Assembly: GCA_000283635.1 (NCBI GenBank)
Contig: HE613569.1
Span: 1,947,501-2,011,500, forward strand
Direction of reading: 5' to 3'
DNA: 64,000 nucleotides
From: Streptococcus macedonicus ACA-DC 198
Lineage (GTDB): Bacteria > Bacillota > Bacilli > Lactobacillales > Streptococcaceae
How positions within the stretch are numbered: position 1 is the first letter of the stretch; each line of letters starts with the position of its first letter. Both the position numbers and the translations under genes were made by a program. Below the pieces are notes generated by a model. The model saw nothing but the letters and a program-made list of their open reading frames with translations. It ran no database searches and was not told the DNA's origin. Of the stretch, positions 1 to 9,634 are shown piece by piece.

Positions 1-3000
1 TTGAAACTGTTAGGCTTTGATATTTTTCTAAATACTTATCAATACGTTTCATAAGAGAACTTGCTTCTTCTTGAACAATTTCAAGCTGTGCTTTTAGATT
101 TTCTAGTCCATCTGGTTCTTGTGACCAAGAAGCAAGATAGGCAAATGAGTCATTACTTGTATCAAAACCTAAATGATTAGATACAACATAAGCAATTGAC
201 TCAGCTTGTAATTCTTTTGAAGAACGTGTCAATTTACCTTCAAAACGTTCCGTTAAACTCTTCTTATTGTGTAATTCAGAATGTGCCATTTCATGAATTA
301 GGGTTGAAAGAGTTTGTTCGTAAGTCATCCCTTTTTTAATTGTGATTTCATTTGTTTTAGGACTGTAAGAACCATCTGATTTTTCAAGTTCTCTAAAACG
401 AATTGGAATACCATTTTCTTTTTGAGAAATATCCCTTAATGAGCGGTAAACATTTTGATAATACTCTTTAGTAATTTGGCTAGGAATGACTTCACCCATT
501 TTAGGTAAATTCAATTCTTTACCTTTTACAGGTGATACTTGACTAATATCAAAAACAGGAACAGGTTTAAAGTAGGTAATAGTTTCTTTTTCTCCCGTTT
601 CAGAATTAATAATAGGGTTGCCATCAACATCTTTTTTAATTACTGTGATTGGTGCTTGAACATAAAGAGCTTTTTCACCTTTATTAACATGACCGTTTCG
701 CTTCTTCCACTCATTAAAAGAGGCAACCATACTAGCTTTAGGTAATTGAGCTTTTATTAACCTAATGTTTCTTGCTGAATAATTGTTGAAGTGTGACATC
801 CCTTCAAGATAGTTCTTATAGTTGTCACTATCAAAATAATCTTTAATACCTTCCTGTAAATGTTGATTAAGTGCTGCTGTATTTTTGGCTTTAATCATTT
901 CTGATAATGTTAAGTCACGTTTATTCATTTCTTCTTTTCGACTGTCTGGCGTATCTGATGGATTAGTGGCATCCGTACCACTAGCTTTTTCAACGCTATC
1001 TAAAATACCATCTCCATCTGTATCTGGACTGTATGGATTAGTACCTAATGCAATTTCTTCATCATCTGTTAGACCATCACCGTCAGAATCCTGCACTTTT
1101 TGATTTTCTTCTTGTATCTTGTTGACCCATACTTCTTTATAAAAATCTGAATTTTCATCTAGAAGATTATCTGCTCGTGCTGCCTTAACAATAACATCAA
1201 AATTATTGTCATATCTTTCAGCATATTCAAAGTATTTGTCCCAAGCAGGATATAAGTTTTCTGAAATGTTTTTTCTGTTGTCTTTTCCGACTCGTGCACC
1301 AACATTGTAGACGGCATCTAAGACTTTTGAAAAATCTTCAGCTGTCAATTCTCTTTCAGCTACCTTAACAGCTTTTTCAGGTGCTAGCTCTTGTTCAAGG
1401 AATTTGTAAATTTCTTCATTTCTTTCCAAACCATCACCTATATCAAGACGTTCTTGTTGTACTACTTTATTATCTTGAATTTTATTAAAGTAGAATTTAT
1501 AATAGCCTTCACCTTCACCATTTAAACTTGCTAGATACAAACGATAATCATAATCTTTAATGCGTTCAAGTAATTCTTCTGTCAGACCTGCACCTGTAAA
1601 ACTAGGAATTTCTACATTACCTGATAAATTAGTTTCATTAAATTCAATAACCCATTCAGCTTTTGGGACTGTATTTGATAAGTCTTCAAGTTGTCCATTT
1701 TTAACAATTGATAACATTTTTTCACCACCATCTTTGATAACTTCTTCATTAACAGATAAGATTTTAAATTCTCCATCTTTCTCACCAATGATACCTAAAA
1801 CATCTTTGTTATTTGCCATCGACAATTCAGATTCTAGCTTATTAGTAACTTTCATTAATGAAGCTGGAAGATACTCACCATCAACATTTCTAAAAGCAAT
1901 CAAAACATCCTTGTCTTCAGTACGAATAGCTTTACCTAAGTCCAATCGGTGCATACGTTCAACATCTGATAAATCGTCAAATATAAAACTATTAGAGTCA
2001 ATTACTGCTTTAAAATCAGGTAAGACTTGAATTTTGCTGAATGTAGCACCCTTATTTGCAACCATAATGTTTTGATAATCACCTTGACCAGATACCAAAT
2101 CATCTAGAGTCTTAGCTGCAGATTGCTCTTCATCAATAGCAAAAAAGCCAATCAAGTGCGGATACTGTTCTGCTTTAAAAGTTACTTTTAAAGCTTCAAT
2201 TTCATTATTATTTTTATAAAAATATGTGACATTGCTATCAGCTAACTCTTTTTTATACCACGTAGCACTTTCTTGAATTTGAGTTGCATAACGGTTTAAT
2301 TTATTTAATTCTTTCTTATTAACAGGATGATAACCAGTCTTATAAATTGACTTTTCAGGCTCTGAAATGGTAAAATGAAGCAAAGGTTGAGACTGAGTTT
2401 GAGTCGGTGACGACTCATTCAAAGAGTGCTCCTTGTGAGTACTAGGTAGAGGTGCTGCCTCCTGACTTTGCTCAGGTAAATCCCCGATTGGGTTCTCAAC
2501 CTTTTTTTGTTGCTCAAAATTAACAATTTCTGTCTCTTGAAGTTCTTCAGGAGATTTTTCTTTTTCATTAGATAGCCCATATTGAGCAACAATAGCTTCA
2601 AATTGGTCATCATAGTGGTCAATGACCTTGTCCCAAGTTTCATCAACGGCAGCTTTTAAATTCTTCAAAAATAGTACTTTTTGGTCAAACGTCCAATCTT
2701 GATCAGCTAAATAATCTTCAATACTATCAGCATCAATTGGATTACCATCGAGTGAAAGATATCCTGTAACACCATCAGCAGATGACTCTTCAACATAAAG
2801 ATAAATATCATTTTGATTATATTCAATATCTTTTAAATGATAGTGAAAATTGATAAACGCTTCATCAGGTGCGTTTAGGTTTTCTAGTTCTTCATCGTGC
2901 CATAAATAGTAAGTTTCGCCATCAGTAATATCTGCAATCATCCCATCAAGTGCACGTTGACGTAATTCTTCTCCTTCTTTTTGACTTTCTCCAAAATCAT

Positions 3001-4483
3001 AAATACCTCCACCTTTAAGAACGAACTCACCTTTTTGGGGTTCAACTGCTTGTGTGGTAGCTAAAAACGCATTGACGTCTTTTTGAGTGTATAAATGATT
3101 TGTGACTTGATTATCCTTAACCCAAGTTTCAAGATTACCTAACTCATCTTCAATATCAAAGTCATTGCCCCAATCTTCACCATAAGCCAAATAACCAAGT
3201 GATTGACCATTCCTCATGACTTCAAGCGTCCAAGGTGCTGCAACGTCTGTTAGATTTTCTACCTCTTCATTGCTATGAATAGCTAATGAAAGACTATAGC
3301 CCTGGTTTAAATAAACCTCATTCATATAAACAACATCAACCGCTTGAGTGCCAACTAAATCACTTTCTTGAGACAGTTGTTCTTGAATATCATCAATATT
3401 CCAAGTCTCATCAACAGTACTTTCTTTAGTCTTAGTTTCCTGTTTAAGATAATCATTCCAATCCATTTTCTCTTGATTAGCCTGACGTGGTGGTAAATCT
3501 GGTACCACAGGGATACCATCATCTTGTAAGCCTTTAATAAAGCTTTGACCTGCTTCATCATTATCAACCGCTAAGGTAATCATATCTGGTTGCTCTTGTA
3601 AAATGTTTGTTGTCTTATTTAAGGCATCTAAAGCCCCTCTAATTTGCTCAGTTGACATGGTTTGAGAGTATTTACCATCTGTTAGCATATCAGCGACATA
3701 GCGGCTAATAACGCTCTTTTTAAGTCCATCCATAGCCACAAGTTTAACATCTTGTAACTCGTCTTTGTGTAGTTCGTAGTAAGACATCAGATCGATTGGA
3801 GCTTCCGCAAAGACTAAACGTTTTGGATTTCCAATATCTAAGCTAAAGCCTGCAGTCCCATCTGAGTTCTTCATCATTTGTTTAAGACGTCCACGTTCGG
3901 GGTGCTGAACACGATTTTCAACAATTCCTTGAAGGCTAGCACCAATCATTTTTCCATCGTTATCACGGCTTTTAAAAACAATAACAGGTTCAAAATAATC
4001 ACCTTTTTTACGAGTAGCTGTCGCTAAATTTCCTGATGCTAAAAATGTATCAATCGTTTCATCAGACAAACCACGTTCTTCTTTCAAATATTGTTTTCCA
4101 ATATTAAAATCAGAATGTTCATAGCGTTCTAGATAATACTCAAATGGCTCTTTAACAGGTGGTTGTACCGTTACATTCTCAAATTGACCAGTTTCAAGAA
4201 AAGCTGCAGCTTCCTTAAAGCTTGGTTTTTGACCTGTTAATTCTTCTCTTACCACTTGAACCAAGTCAATAGTATTTGATCCAATACTTCTTGACCACCA
4301 ACGAAATGTATTAGTATTAGGATAAATATGGAAGCTATCATGTTCTTCCCAATAATAAGTTCCGCTTGAACCTGGTTTTAGCTTCATTCCTAAGGATTCA
4401 GCCACCGCCACAATATCCATACTAACTAATTTTTGTTTTCGAGCTTCAAAGCGTTGAGAAAGTAATTCTTGCATATTTGCCAT
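1..4483 (-). CDS. Large Toprim/ArdC-like/zinc metallopeptidase ICE protein, partial
   Basis: Reading is open from ATG at 4483 (start MANMQELLSQRFEARKQ, SD present) to the left edge, so about 1,494 residues are seen and the C-terminus is missing. Visible parts in order: an N-terminal CHC2/DUF3991-like region (about 20-80); a Toprim-like region with an AEAPIDL motif near 218 and DNDEAG near 302; a long variable middle; two thrombospondin-type-3-like calcium motifs (DSDGDG and DTDGDG, about 1130-1170); an ArdC-like ssDNA-binding region starting near YSARNIRLIKAQLP; and a zincin motif HEMAH near 1397. Such proteins (LtrC-like) accompany T4SS genes in streptococcal ICEs. They probably act on incoming single-stranded DNA by priming or anti-restriction. 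Function here is inferred from the domains. Confidence 0.8.
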   Translation of the reverse strand, partial: MANMQELLSQRFEARKQKLVSMDIVAVAESLGMKLKPGSSGTYYWEEHDSFHIYPNTNTFRWWSRSIGSNTIDLVQVVREELTGQKPSFKEAAAFLETGQFENVTVQPPVKEPFEYYLERYEHSDFNIGKQYLKEERGLSDETIDTFLASGNLATATRKKGDYFEPVIVFKSRDNDGKMIGASLQGIVENRVQHPERGRLKQMMKNSDGTAGFSLDIGNPKRLVFAEAPIDLMSYYELHKDELQDVKLVAMDGLKKSVISRYVADMLTDGKYSQTMSTEQIRGALDALNKTTNILQEQPDMITLAVDNDEAGQSFIKGLQDDGIPVVPDLPPRQANQEKMDWNDYLKQETKTKESTVDETWNIDDIQEQLSQESDLVGTQAVDVVYMNEVYLNQGYSLSLAIHSNEEVENLTDVAAPWTLEVMRNGQSLGYLAYGEDWGNDFDIEDELGNLETWVKDNQVTNHLYTQKDVNAFLATTQAVEPQKGEFVLKGGGIYDFGESQKEGEELRQRALDGMIADITDGETYYLWHDEELENLNAPDEAFINFHYHLKDIEYNQNDIYLYVEESSADGVTGYLSLDGNPIDADSIEDYLADQDWTFDQKVLFLKNLKAAVDETWDKVIDHYDDQFEAIVAQYGLSNEKEKSPEELQETEIVNFEQQKKVENPIGDLPEQSQEAAPLPSTHKEHSLNESSPTQTQSQPLLHFTISEPEKSIYKTGYHPVNKKELNKLNRYATQIQESATWYKKELADSNVTYFYKNNNEIEALKVTFKAEQYPHLIGFFAIDEEQSAAKTLDDLVSGQGDYQNIMVANKGATFSKIQVLPDFKAVIDSNSFIFDDLSDVERMHRLDLGKAIRTEDKDVLIAFRNVDGEYLPASLMKVTNKLESELSMANNKDVLGIIGEKDGEFKILSVNEEVIKDGGEKMLSIVKNGQLEDLSNTVPKAEWVIEFNETNLSGNVEIPSFTGAGLTEELLERIKDYDYRLYLASLNGEGEGYYKFYFNKIQDNKVVQQERLDIGDGLERNEEIYKFLEQELAPEKAVKVAERELTAEDFSKVLDAVYNVGARVGKDNRKNISENLYPAWDKYFEYAERYDNNFDVIVKAARADNLLDENSDFYKEVWVNKIQEENQKVQDSDGDGLTDDEEIALGTNPYSPDTDGDGILDSVEKASGTDATNPSDTPDSRKEEMNKRDLTLSEMIKAKNTAALNQHLQEGIKDYFDSDNYKNYLEGMSHFNNYSARNIRLIKAQLPKASMVASFNEWKKRNGHVNKGEKALYVQAPITVIKKDVDGNPIINSETGEKETITYFKPVPVFDISQVSPVKGKELNLPKMGEVIPSQITKEYYQNVYRSLRDISQKENGIPIRFRELEKSDGSYSPKTNEITIKKGMTYEQTLSTLIHEMAHSELHNKKSLTERFEGKLTRSSKELQAESIAYVVSNHLGFDTSNDSFAYLASWSQEPDGLENLKAQLEIVQEEASSLMKRIDKYLEKYQSLTVS

Positions 4484-4497
4484 GTTTTTCTCCTTCC

Positions 4498-4532
4498 AAA
4501 AAACGCCACTATTTACATGAGATAGTGGCGTT
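4498..4532 (-). terminator. Strong hairpin terminator after topB
   Basis: A 12-bp perfect stem (AAACGCCACTAT and its complement) with an 8-9 base loop is followed on the minus strand by a T run. It overlaps the topB stop codon and lies just before the SD of the downstream giant gene. It could act as a terminator or partial attenuator between them. Confidence 0.75.
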
Positions 4533-6268
4533 TAAATTTGTTTTCCTTTTTCAATTTGTTTAGTGATAGCCCATTTGATTTTGTCAACGAAGGCTTCTTT
4601 TTGAATTTTTCCTTGTCCGATTTGAGCTAATACTTCTTCCCATTTTCCTGTTGTTTCAGGATTAGTATAAGCAATCTCTAATTGGTCAAGATAATGAATA
4701 AGTAGCTTTCCTCGTTCTGTCGGGAAAAACTGTCCTGTTTTCTTATTCTTAGTGACATAACCTTTGTCCTGAATTAAATCAATCATCCCATCACGAGTTG
4801 CAGACGTCCCTAAATTGTATTTAGGTAACAATTTCTTCAATAAAATTTGTTCAGTAATTCGTGTCGGTGGCTTTGTCATTTCCTCTAAGAGTTTGCATTC
4901 AACAGTGATAGTTTGCCCTTCCTGGTAATTGGGTAACTCTTTATCTTCTTTTTTTACGGCTAAATAGTTTCGCCATCCCTTATCCTTAGTTACAGCACCA
5001 GTTGCTTTAAATTCAAGCCCATGATTATCGAGAATAACACTGGTTGATTGATAGCGATAGTCAGGGGTAAACATCAACAAAGTCCTAAAGACTACCTTCT
5101 GATAAATAAGCTTTTCATCATCGCTTAGCTCACTCAAATCAGGAATAGTTTCAGTTGGAATAATAGCATAGTGTTCTAACACTTTCTTATCATTCACATA
5201 AGCTTTTCTTGGCGAGCGATTAGGTGTTTCTAATTGTTTATTGATTGCCTTTTGATAGTCTTCAATATGTTCAACAAGATAAGCAAATTCATTGGTTGTA
5301 ATCAAGGTTGAATCAGTACGTGGGTAAGAAAGATAGCCTTTTTGATAAAGGCTTTGAACCAATTCTTTCGTTTTAGTGGCATCAAAATGATATAGCTTAC
5401 TCATTTCTGATTGAAAATTAGTTAAATTATAAAGCTTAGGTGCTTCTTGCACTTTTTCTTCACTCGTAACCGTTTTGACAACTGCTATATTAGCTAACTG
5501 TTGTAGCATCTGTTCTGCTTCAGCTTTTGATTGATATTTAATATCGTTGCCAAATGTAACTTTGGCTTCAGGATCAATCAGTTTTAGCTGCCAATAAGGA
5601 CTCGGTTTAAAATTTTCAATGGCTTCATCATTTCTAACGATTAGACTAACAATAGGTGTTTGAACTCGTCCAACAGACATAGAATGGTCTTTCTTGTCTA
5701 AATACCCTTCTTCTTTCATTTTAATGGTTACGAAAGGACTTAAATTAAACCCAACCAGCCAGTCTGCATCACCTCTTGCATCTGCTTCATGAAAGTAGTT
5801 AACTGAATCCTTTGGATTTTTAAGACTTGAGAAGGCTTGTTCTAAACCTTTCTTTGTTAAAGAGTTTGCCCATAAGCGATATTTAATCTTTCTTAGGGCT
5901 CCTGGAATTAATTCTAAAATACGATAAGCAATGGCTTCTCCTTCACGGTCAGGATCAGTACCAATGATTATGGCATCTACTTCCTTAACCGCTTTTTTGA
6001 TAGCCTTAAAGCGTTTAATAGTATCTTTTTTAGGCTCATAAGAAAAGCCTTCAGGTAAAGCAGGAAGATTCGCCATCTCCCAATTTTCAAAGTTTGTATA
6101 TGGATTAATTCGTTCAACTAAGTGACCAACGGCAGGTGCAACAATCACTTCAGCATTCAATACAGATGATTGAACACGCCAAACACCTTTATCGTTTTTA
6201 GGGTTTCCTAAAGCGTTCGCATACTTTTTAGCCTGGTCAGGCTTTTCTGCTAAAAGTAGATATTTCAA
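4532..6268 (-). CDS. topB: DNA topoisomerase III (type IA)
   Basis: Type IA topoisomerase of 579 residues, near the usual TopB length. The N-terminal Toprim region begins KYLLLAEKPDQAKKYA and continues to GTDPDREGEAIAYR, which holds the metal-binding DxD. The active-site tyrosine lies in GYLSYPRTDSTLI. The C-terminal part has the family motif GTSATRDGMIDLI. TTG at 6268 is chosen because AAAGGAG sits about 10 bases upstream; an in-frame ATG at 6301 has no SD. The enzyme relaxes or decatenates single-stranded DNA regions and is a common ICE accessory, probably helping process DNA during transfer or replication of the excised circle. It has its own promoter candidate upstream. Confidence 0.92.
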   Translation of the reverse strand: MKYLLLAEKPDQAKKYANALGNPKNDKGVWRVQSSVLNAEVIVAPAVGHLVERINPYTNFENWEMANLPALPEGFSYEPKKDTIKRFKAIKKAVKEVDAIIIGTDPDREGEAIAYRILELIPGALRKIKYRLWANSLTKKGLEQAFSSLKNPKDSVNYFHEADARGDADWLVGFNLSPFVTIKMKEEGYLDKKDHSMSVGRVQTPIVSLIVRNDEAIENFKPSPYWQLKLIDPEAKVTFGNDIKYQSKAEAEQMLQQLANIAVVKTVTSEEKVQEAPKLYNLTNFQSEMSKLYHFDATKTKELVQSLYQKGYLSYPRTDSTLITTNEFAYLVEHIEDYQKAINKQLETPNRSPRKAYVNDKKVLEHYAIIPTETIPDLSELSDDEKLIYQKVVFRTLLMFTPDYRYQSTSVILDNHGLEFKATGAVTKDKGWRNYLAVKKEDKELPNYQEGQTITVECKLLEEMTKPPTRITEQILLKKLLPKYNLGTSATRDGMIDLIQDKGYVTKNKKTGQFFPTERGKLLIHYLDQLEIAYTNPETTGKWEEVLAQIGQGKIQKEAFVDKIKWAITKQIEKGKQI

Positions 6269-6342
6269 TAAAATCACTCTCCTTTCTATTATTTCTATCA
6301 TAGTTATAAAATATTTTTTATTAAGAAAATAAATGATAAAAT

Positions 6343-6371
6343 AGACTAAAAATTATTTAGGATACTGTCAA
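6343..6371 (-). promoter_or_regulatory. Promoter candidate for topB
   Basis: On the minus strand TTGACA (6366-6371) is followed after 17 bases by TAGTCT (6343-6348), about 75 bases before the topB start. The -35 is perfect and the -10 is weak. Confidence 0.45.
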
Positions 6372-6408
6372 TAATTATGTGTAAACACTCAAGTAGAGTT
6401 GAAGAATG

Positions 6409-6529
6409 TTAATCAAATAAGCTTTCAAGTGTGTCAGCACATTGGCCAAACCCTTTATGGATGCGTTGATTTTGCTTGAAATTATAATCTTCAAACAGGT
6501 TAACTAAATAACGTTCCAGAGCCTCCTCG
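6409..6529 (-). pseudogene. Out-of-frame tail of the adjacent small ICE gene
   Basis: An open reading frame continues in the +1 frame directly after the stop of the 91-residue gene (6530-6805). It encodes about 40 residues (beginning NEEALERYLVNLFEDYNF and ending DTLESLFD) with no plausible start codon. The simplest reading is that both parts were one protein of roughly 130 residues, now split by a one-base shift in the A-rich stretch near 6540-6560. Recoding or sequence error are alternatives. Confidence 0.45.
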
Positions 6530-6805
6530 TTAGGAAAAAGGACCTTCTTTTTTGTTTTTTAGAAGATGTTGCACTTCTTGCATTTGCTCTTCACCAAAAG
6601 CAGAAGACAGGGCTTTTTGGTATTCTAAGAACTGAATCGTCTCTTTTAAAGAAACAATCAATTCTTCCAGTTGTTCAGGAGTATATTGAAGATACATGTC
6701 ATCAAAGTTAGCTTGTCTTACATAACCACTACCAATGAGGTTTTGAAAATCATTATATTCCTCTGTCTTATAGTCACCATGAGCTTTATTTTTAAATAAT
6801 TTCAT
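6530..6805 (-). CDS. Small conserved ICE protein, possibly truncated by frameshift
   Basis: The 91-residue soluble protein starts at ATG 6805 with AAGGAG seven bases upstream. It is predicted to be mainly helical (YTPEQLEELIVSLKETIQF), without membrane segments or a known catalytic motif. I do not recognise the family. It lies between topB and the coupling-protein gene, so a role in DNA processing or regulation of transfer is only a guess. The last five residues come from a frame that stops early, while a neighbouring frame keeps coding for 40 more residues. The C-terminus may therefore be artificial. Confidence 0.65.
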   Translation of the reverse strand: MKLFKNKAHGDYKTEEYNDFQNLIGSGYVRQANFDDMYLQYTPEQLEELIVSLKETIQFLEYQKALSSAFGEEQMQEVQHLLKNKKEGPFS

Positions 6806-6855
6806 TATAATCTCCTTATATATTTTAAATAAGTCACACGATTTTACAAAAACAA

Positions 6856-6882
6856 AAGCTACACCGTTTAACGATGTAGCTT
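6856..6882 (-). terminator. Rho-independent terminator
   Basis: The inverted repeat AAGCTACA...TGTAGCTT has an 8-bp outer stem and an inner CG pair, followed on the minus strand by TTGTTTTTG. It lies immediately after the 45-residue gene and closes the coupling-protein transcript. T-rich sequence on the other side could make it bidirectional. Confidence 0.7.
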
Positions 6883-6886
6883 ATTT

Positions 6887-7024
6887 TTAGTCTGATAAAT
6901 TTAATAGTAACTGTTCAAGTTTAGTAACCAAAGGATCATCTGGATGTTCCTTTAGATAATGTAACAATTCATCCTCTGAAATTCCAAGTGTTTTAAAGAA
7001 TGGACTTTGTTTTGATGTAGCCAT
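6887..7024 (-). CDS. 45-residue hypothetical ICE protein
   Basis: A short ORF starts MATSKQSPFFKTLGISEDEL and ends in NLSD. ATG 7024 has a perfect AGGAGG at five bases. The protein is acidic and helical with no membrane segment. It follows the VirD4-like gene closely and is followed by a terminator, so it is probably the last gene of the transfer transcript. I do not recognise it; the strong SD and position are the evidence that it is real. Confidence 0.6.
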   Translation of the reverse strand: MATSKQSPFFKTLGISEDELLHYLKEHPDDPLVTKLEQLLLNLSD

Positions 7025-7059
7025 ATAAACCTCCTGAAACTATTATACTTTATTACAGG

Positions 7060-9126
7060 CTAAACTTCACCATAATACTCACCATCTTCTTCATCTTCTG
7101 GTGGGAGTTCAAAGATTTCACCAGTCTCAAAATCCACTGCTTTGATTTCACTTTCTTGTGTCTGAGATTGGCTTTCTACGCTCATTTCAGGCAATTGAAT
7201 GGGTACTTGTTCATAAACAGGCTCTTCTGTGCCTTGCATGTTTACTTCATCAGCTTGTGCTACTTCAACTTCAGTTAGTTTTGAAGTATCAATATCATTA
7301 TCTTTAACAAACTGATCATAACCTTTCATATCTGGATACCAGATATTTTTAGGGTCAATTTTTCCATCACGTGCATTATTAAAAAGTTCTGGATCTTCAA
7401 CCATGAAACGAATGTAGTTATACCATTTCCCATCATTCGGATTGTCAGATAATTCATCTTTCATAGGGTGGTCTGTCACCATAGCCTTTTTATCTCGGAA
7501 AACATTTTGTTTTGAGATAAATACTAATGCTTCATCAACACCTATACGTGCAATTTCATCAGGTGTCATCAAGTCACGCTGATGAGCTTGTGTACTTGTA
7601 GATCCTGATACACGTTGACCACGTTGTTCAGAATAGCTTTTTTGTGTAATGGTTTGTTTACCAGCACGCATTGAGAAGTAACGCATAGTATCTTCGTCAT
7701 TAGTCCCTAAGAATAGCAAGGTTGCACAGTTATTAACCATTGATTTTCGTGCTTTATCACCATAAATCGTATCAAGCTGACTAATGGCTTGAATGATGAT
7801 TTTTACGGACATTTCACGACTGCGAATAGATGCTAAAACTTCGTTAAAATGAGGTATTTTACCAATGTTCGCAAATTCATCAAAAATAAATTGAACATGC
7901 ACCAAATCATCAGCTGTGTAACCATCTTTCTTTCCTTGAATAATAGCATCAGCGTTGTGTGTTAATTGGTCAAACATGACTGTAAACAAAGTAGATGCTA
8001 GGAAACTGTAAGCTGTATTAGTTTCTGAAATGGCAACAAAAACGGCTGTTTTTTCAGTGTTCCAAGTATCCATCTCCATAGTGTCAGCCATAATCAAATT
8101 AGTGACAGCTTGGTGATCGAAGATAGAATATTGTGTAGCAACAATCGCAAGAACACTGGTTCTTGTGTCAGCTTCAAAGTTACTGTTAAATAAGTCCCAT
8201 TGTCGACAAGCATAATTTCCAGGCATGGCTTTTTCAAGATTTGCAAACATCTTTTCAACTGGACTTGGTTCTTTTTCATTTGGACGTTTCATGTTACGAA
8301 GTAATTCAGAGACCATTGATAGGTTAGGGGTGTAATTTTGAACCTGACTATCAAAATAGAGATAACCAATCAATGCACGATTAAGAAGAAGTTTTGCTTG
8401 ATTCCAGAAATCTTCACCTTCACGATCACCTTTTTTACTTCCTTCAACGATTGCTTCTGTGATACGGTCAATATCTAGTTCTGATTTCATGTAGTGAAAA
8501 GGATTGAACATATCTGATTTAGTGAGGTTAACCAGGTCAAATACTTTAACCTGGTAACCATGTTCCTCAAGCATCTTACCAGTTTCACGAACTAAAAGTC
8601 CTTTGGGGTCGGTAACAATAAAGCTTGAATTCATTTGCATAAGGTTAGGTTTAACATAAGTAAATGTTTTACCATCACCAGGAAGCCCAACAACAAGAAC
8701 ATTTTTATTCAATTGCCATTGAAACGGAAGATTCTTATTAAACAATCCCATTTGGGCATTCTTTGTGAAAATCATATTGTTTGTTGGCTCTGGATCTTTA
8801 AAGCCAGCAATCTCTTGAGCAAACGCAAACTTTGCTGAACCTGCTTCTTCACCATGACGAAGAGTTTCATCAGGTTTTATTTTTAAATAAAACATCATCC
8901 CAATAAAGAAACCAACCATTGCAGCTAAAATAGCAATTGGACTGAAGTTAGGATAAAAGTATGGTTGTTCAACATATTTTTCCAGGACATAGGTATATTG
9001 ACTAAATAAATTGCTCATATCAGGTTTAGGAGCAATGCTATATAACACATAAGCCCTGTGAGTCAAAAAAGCTAAAAATAGACTAATAATCAGATAAGGA
9101 ATAAGAGGTTTCTTTTGAAGTTTCAT
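7060..9126 (-). CDS. VirD4/TraG-type conjugative coupling ATPase
   Basis: The 688-residue type IV coupling protein links the relaxosome to the secretion channel and powers DNA export at the membrane. Two N-terminal membrane segments are visible (about 8-28 and 63-82). The ATPase domain has Walker A GLPGDGKT near 150 and a Walker B-like FIFDEFANIGKIP near 415. The C-terminal tail is acidic. Its ATG overlaps the TGA of the PcfB gene (TGATG), implying translational coupling, and PcfB/PcfC pairs are known partners in Gram-positive conjugation. It is full length for the family. Confidence 0.93.
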   Translation of the reverse strand: MKLQKKPLIPYLIISLFLAFLTHRAYVLYSIAPKPDMSNLFSQYTYVLEKYVEQPYFYPNFSPIAILAAMVGFFIGMMFYLKIKPDETLRHGEEAGSAKFAFAQEIAGFKDPEPTNNMIFTKNAQMGLFNKNLPFQWQLNKNVLVVGLPGDGKTFTYVKPNLMQMNSSFIVTDPKGLLVRETGKMLEEHGYQVKVFDLVNLTKSDMFNPFHYMKSELDIDRITEAIVEGSKKGDREGEDFWNQAKLLLNRALIGYLYFDSQVQNYTPNLSMVSELLRNMKRPNEKEPSPVEKMFANLEKAMPGNYACRQWDLFNSNFEADTRTSVLAIVATQYSIFDHQAVTNLIMADTMEMDTWNTEKTAVFVAISETNTAYSFLASTLFTVMFDQLTHNADAIIQGKKDGYTADDLVHVQFIFDEFANIGKIPHFNEVLASIRSREMSVKIIIQAISQLDTIYGDKARKSMVNNCATLLFLGTNDEDTMRYFSMRAGKQTITQKSYSEQRGQRVSGSTSTQAHQRDLMTPDEIARIGVDEALVFISKQNVFRDKKAMVTDHPMKDELSDNPNDGKWYNYIRFMVEDPELFNNARDGKIDPKNIWYPDMKGYDQFVKDNDIDTSKLTEVEVAQADEVNMQGTEEPVYEQVPIQLPEMSVESQSQTQESEIKAVDFETGEIFELPPEDEEDGEYYGEV

Positions 9127-9617
9127 CAGATACTCTTTCCTTTCTTCTTAGTTTTGACAGTATCAAGTTTTTCCTTAGTTGCTTTCTTGATTTTGTTAAT
9201 CTGTTCTTTTGGAGTTAACTCTTGTTCTGATTTCATGTACTTTTCTTTAGCTTTTTTAGGGTCATTAACGATTTCATTAAGAGTATGTCTCAAAGCATCC
9301 GCAATAACTTCCCTGTTAGGTGCTTCAAACCAAACTTGTTTCGTACCGTCACCCAAATCTTTAAAAGCAAAGCGAACACCTGATTTTTTAAGCTCATCCG
9401 TAAACTTTCTAAGGTTAACATCCGCTTCTAAAAAAACAATATGATCTTTCGTCAAAGATGACAGATTGAAGTTTTTAAAAGACTGTTCTCCAATCTGTTT
9501 GTGTTCATCATAAGTTTTGTACAGCTGTTGTGCCGCATAAGCTAAAAATTGAAATAACTGTTTACCTGTCTCAAGAGTGACACGTGCACCTCTATCAAAA
9601 ATTTGTTCTTGATCCAT
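9126..9617 (-). CDS. pcfB: PcfB family (DUF3801) conjugation protein
   Basis: This 163-residue soluble protein resembles PcfB/DUF3801, a relaxosome accessory that docks to the coupling protein. Visible: the N-terminal helical part RVTLETGKQLFQFLAYAAQQ, a middle alpha/beta region with KSGVRFAFKDLGDGTKQVWF, and a highly basic lysine-rich C-terminus that could bind DNA. It sits directly upstream of, and overlaps by one base, the VirD4-like gene. Start ATG 9617 has an SD (GGGGGAAAG). I have moderate to high confidence in the family and inferred the partner from context. Confidence 0.82.
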   Translation of the reverse strand: MDQEQIFDRGARVTLETGKQLFQFLAYAAQQLYKTYDEHKQIGEQSFKNFNLSSLTKDHIVFLEADVNLRKFTDELKKSGVRFAFKDLGDGTKQVWFEAPNREVIADALRHTLNEIVNDPKKAKEKYMKSEQELTPKEQINKIKKATKEKLDTVKTKKKGKSI

Positions 9618-9634
9618 CTTTCTCCCCCTTTATG

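Noticed and set aside
1560..2030. 156-residue plus-strand ORF at the left end
   Set aside because: Lies within the continuous minus-strand frame of the giant ICE protein; no SD.
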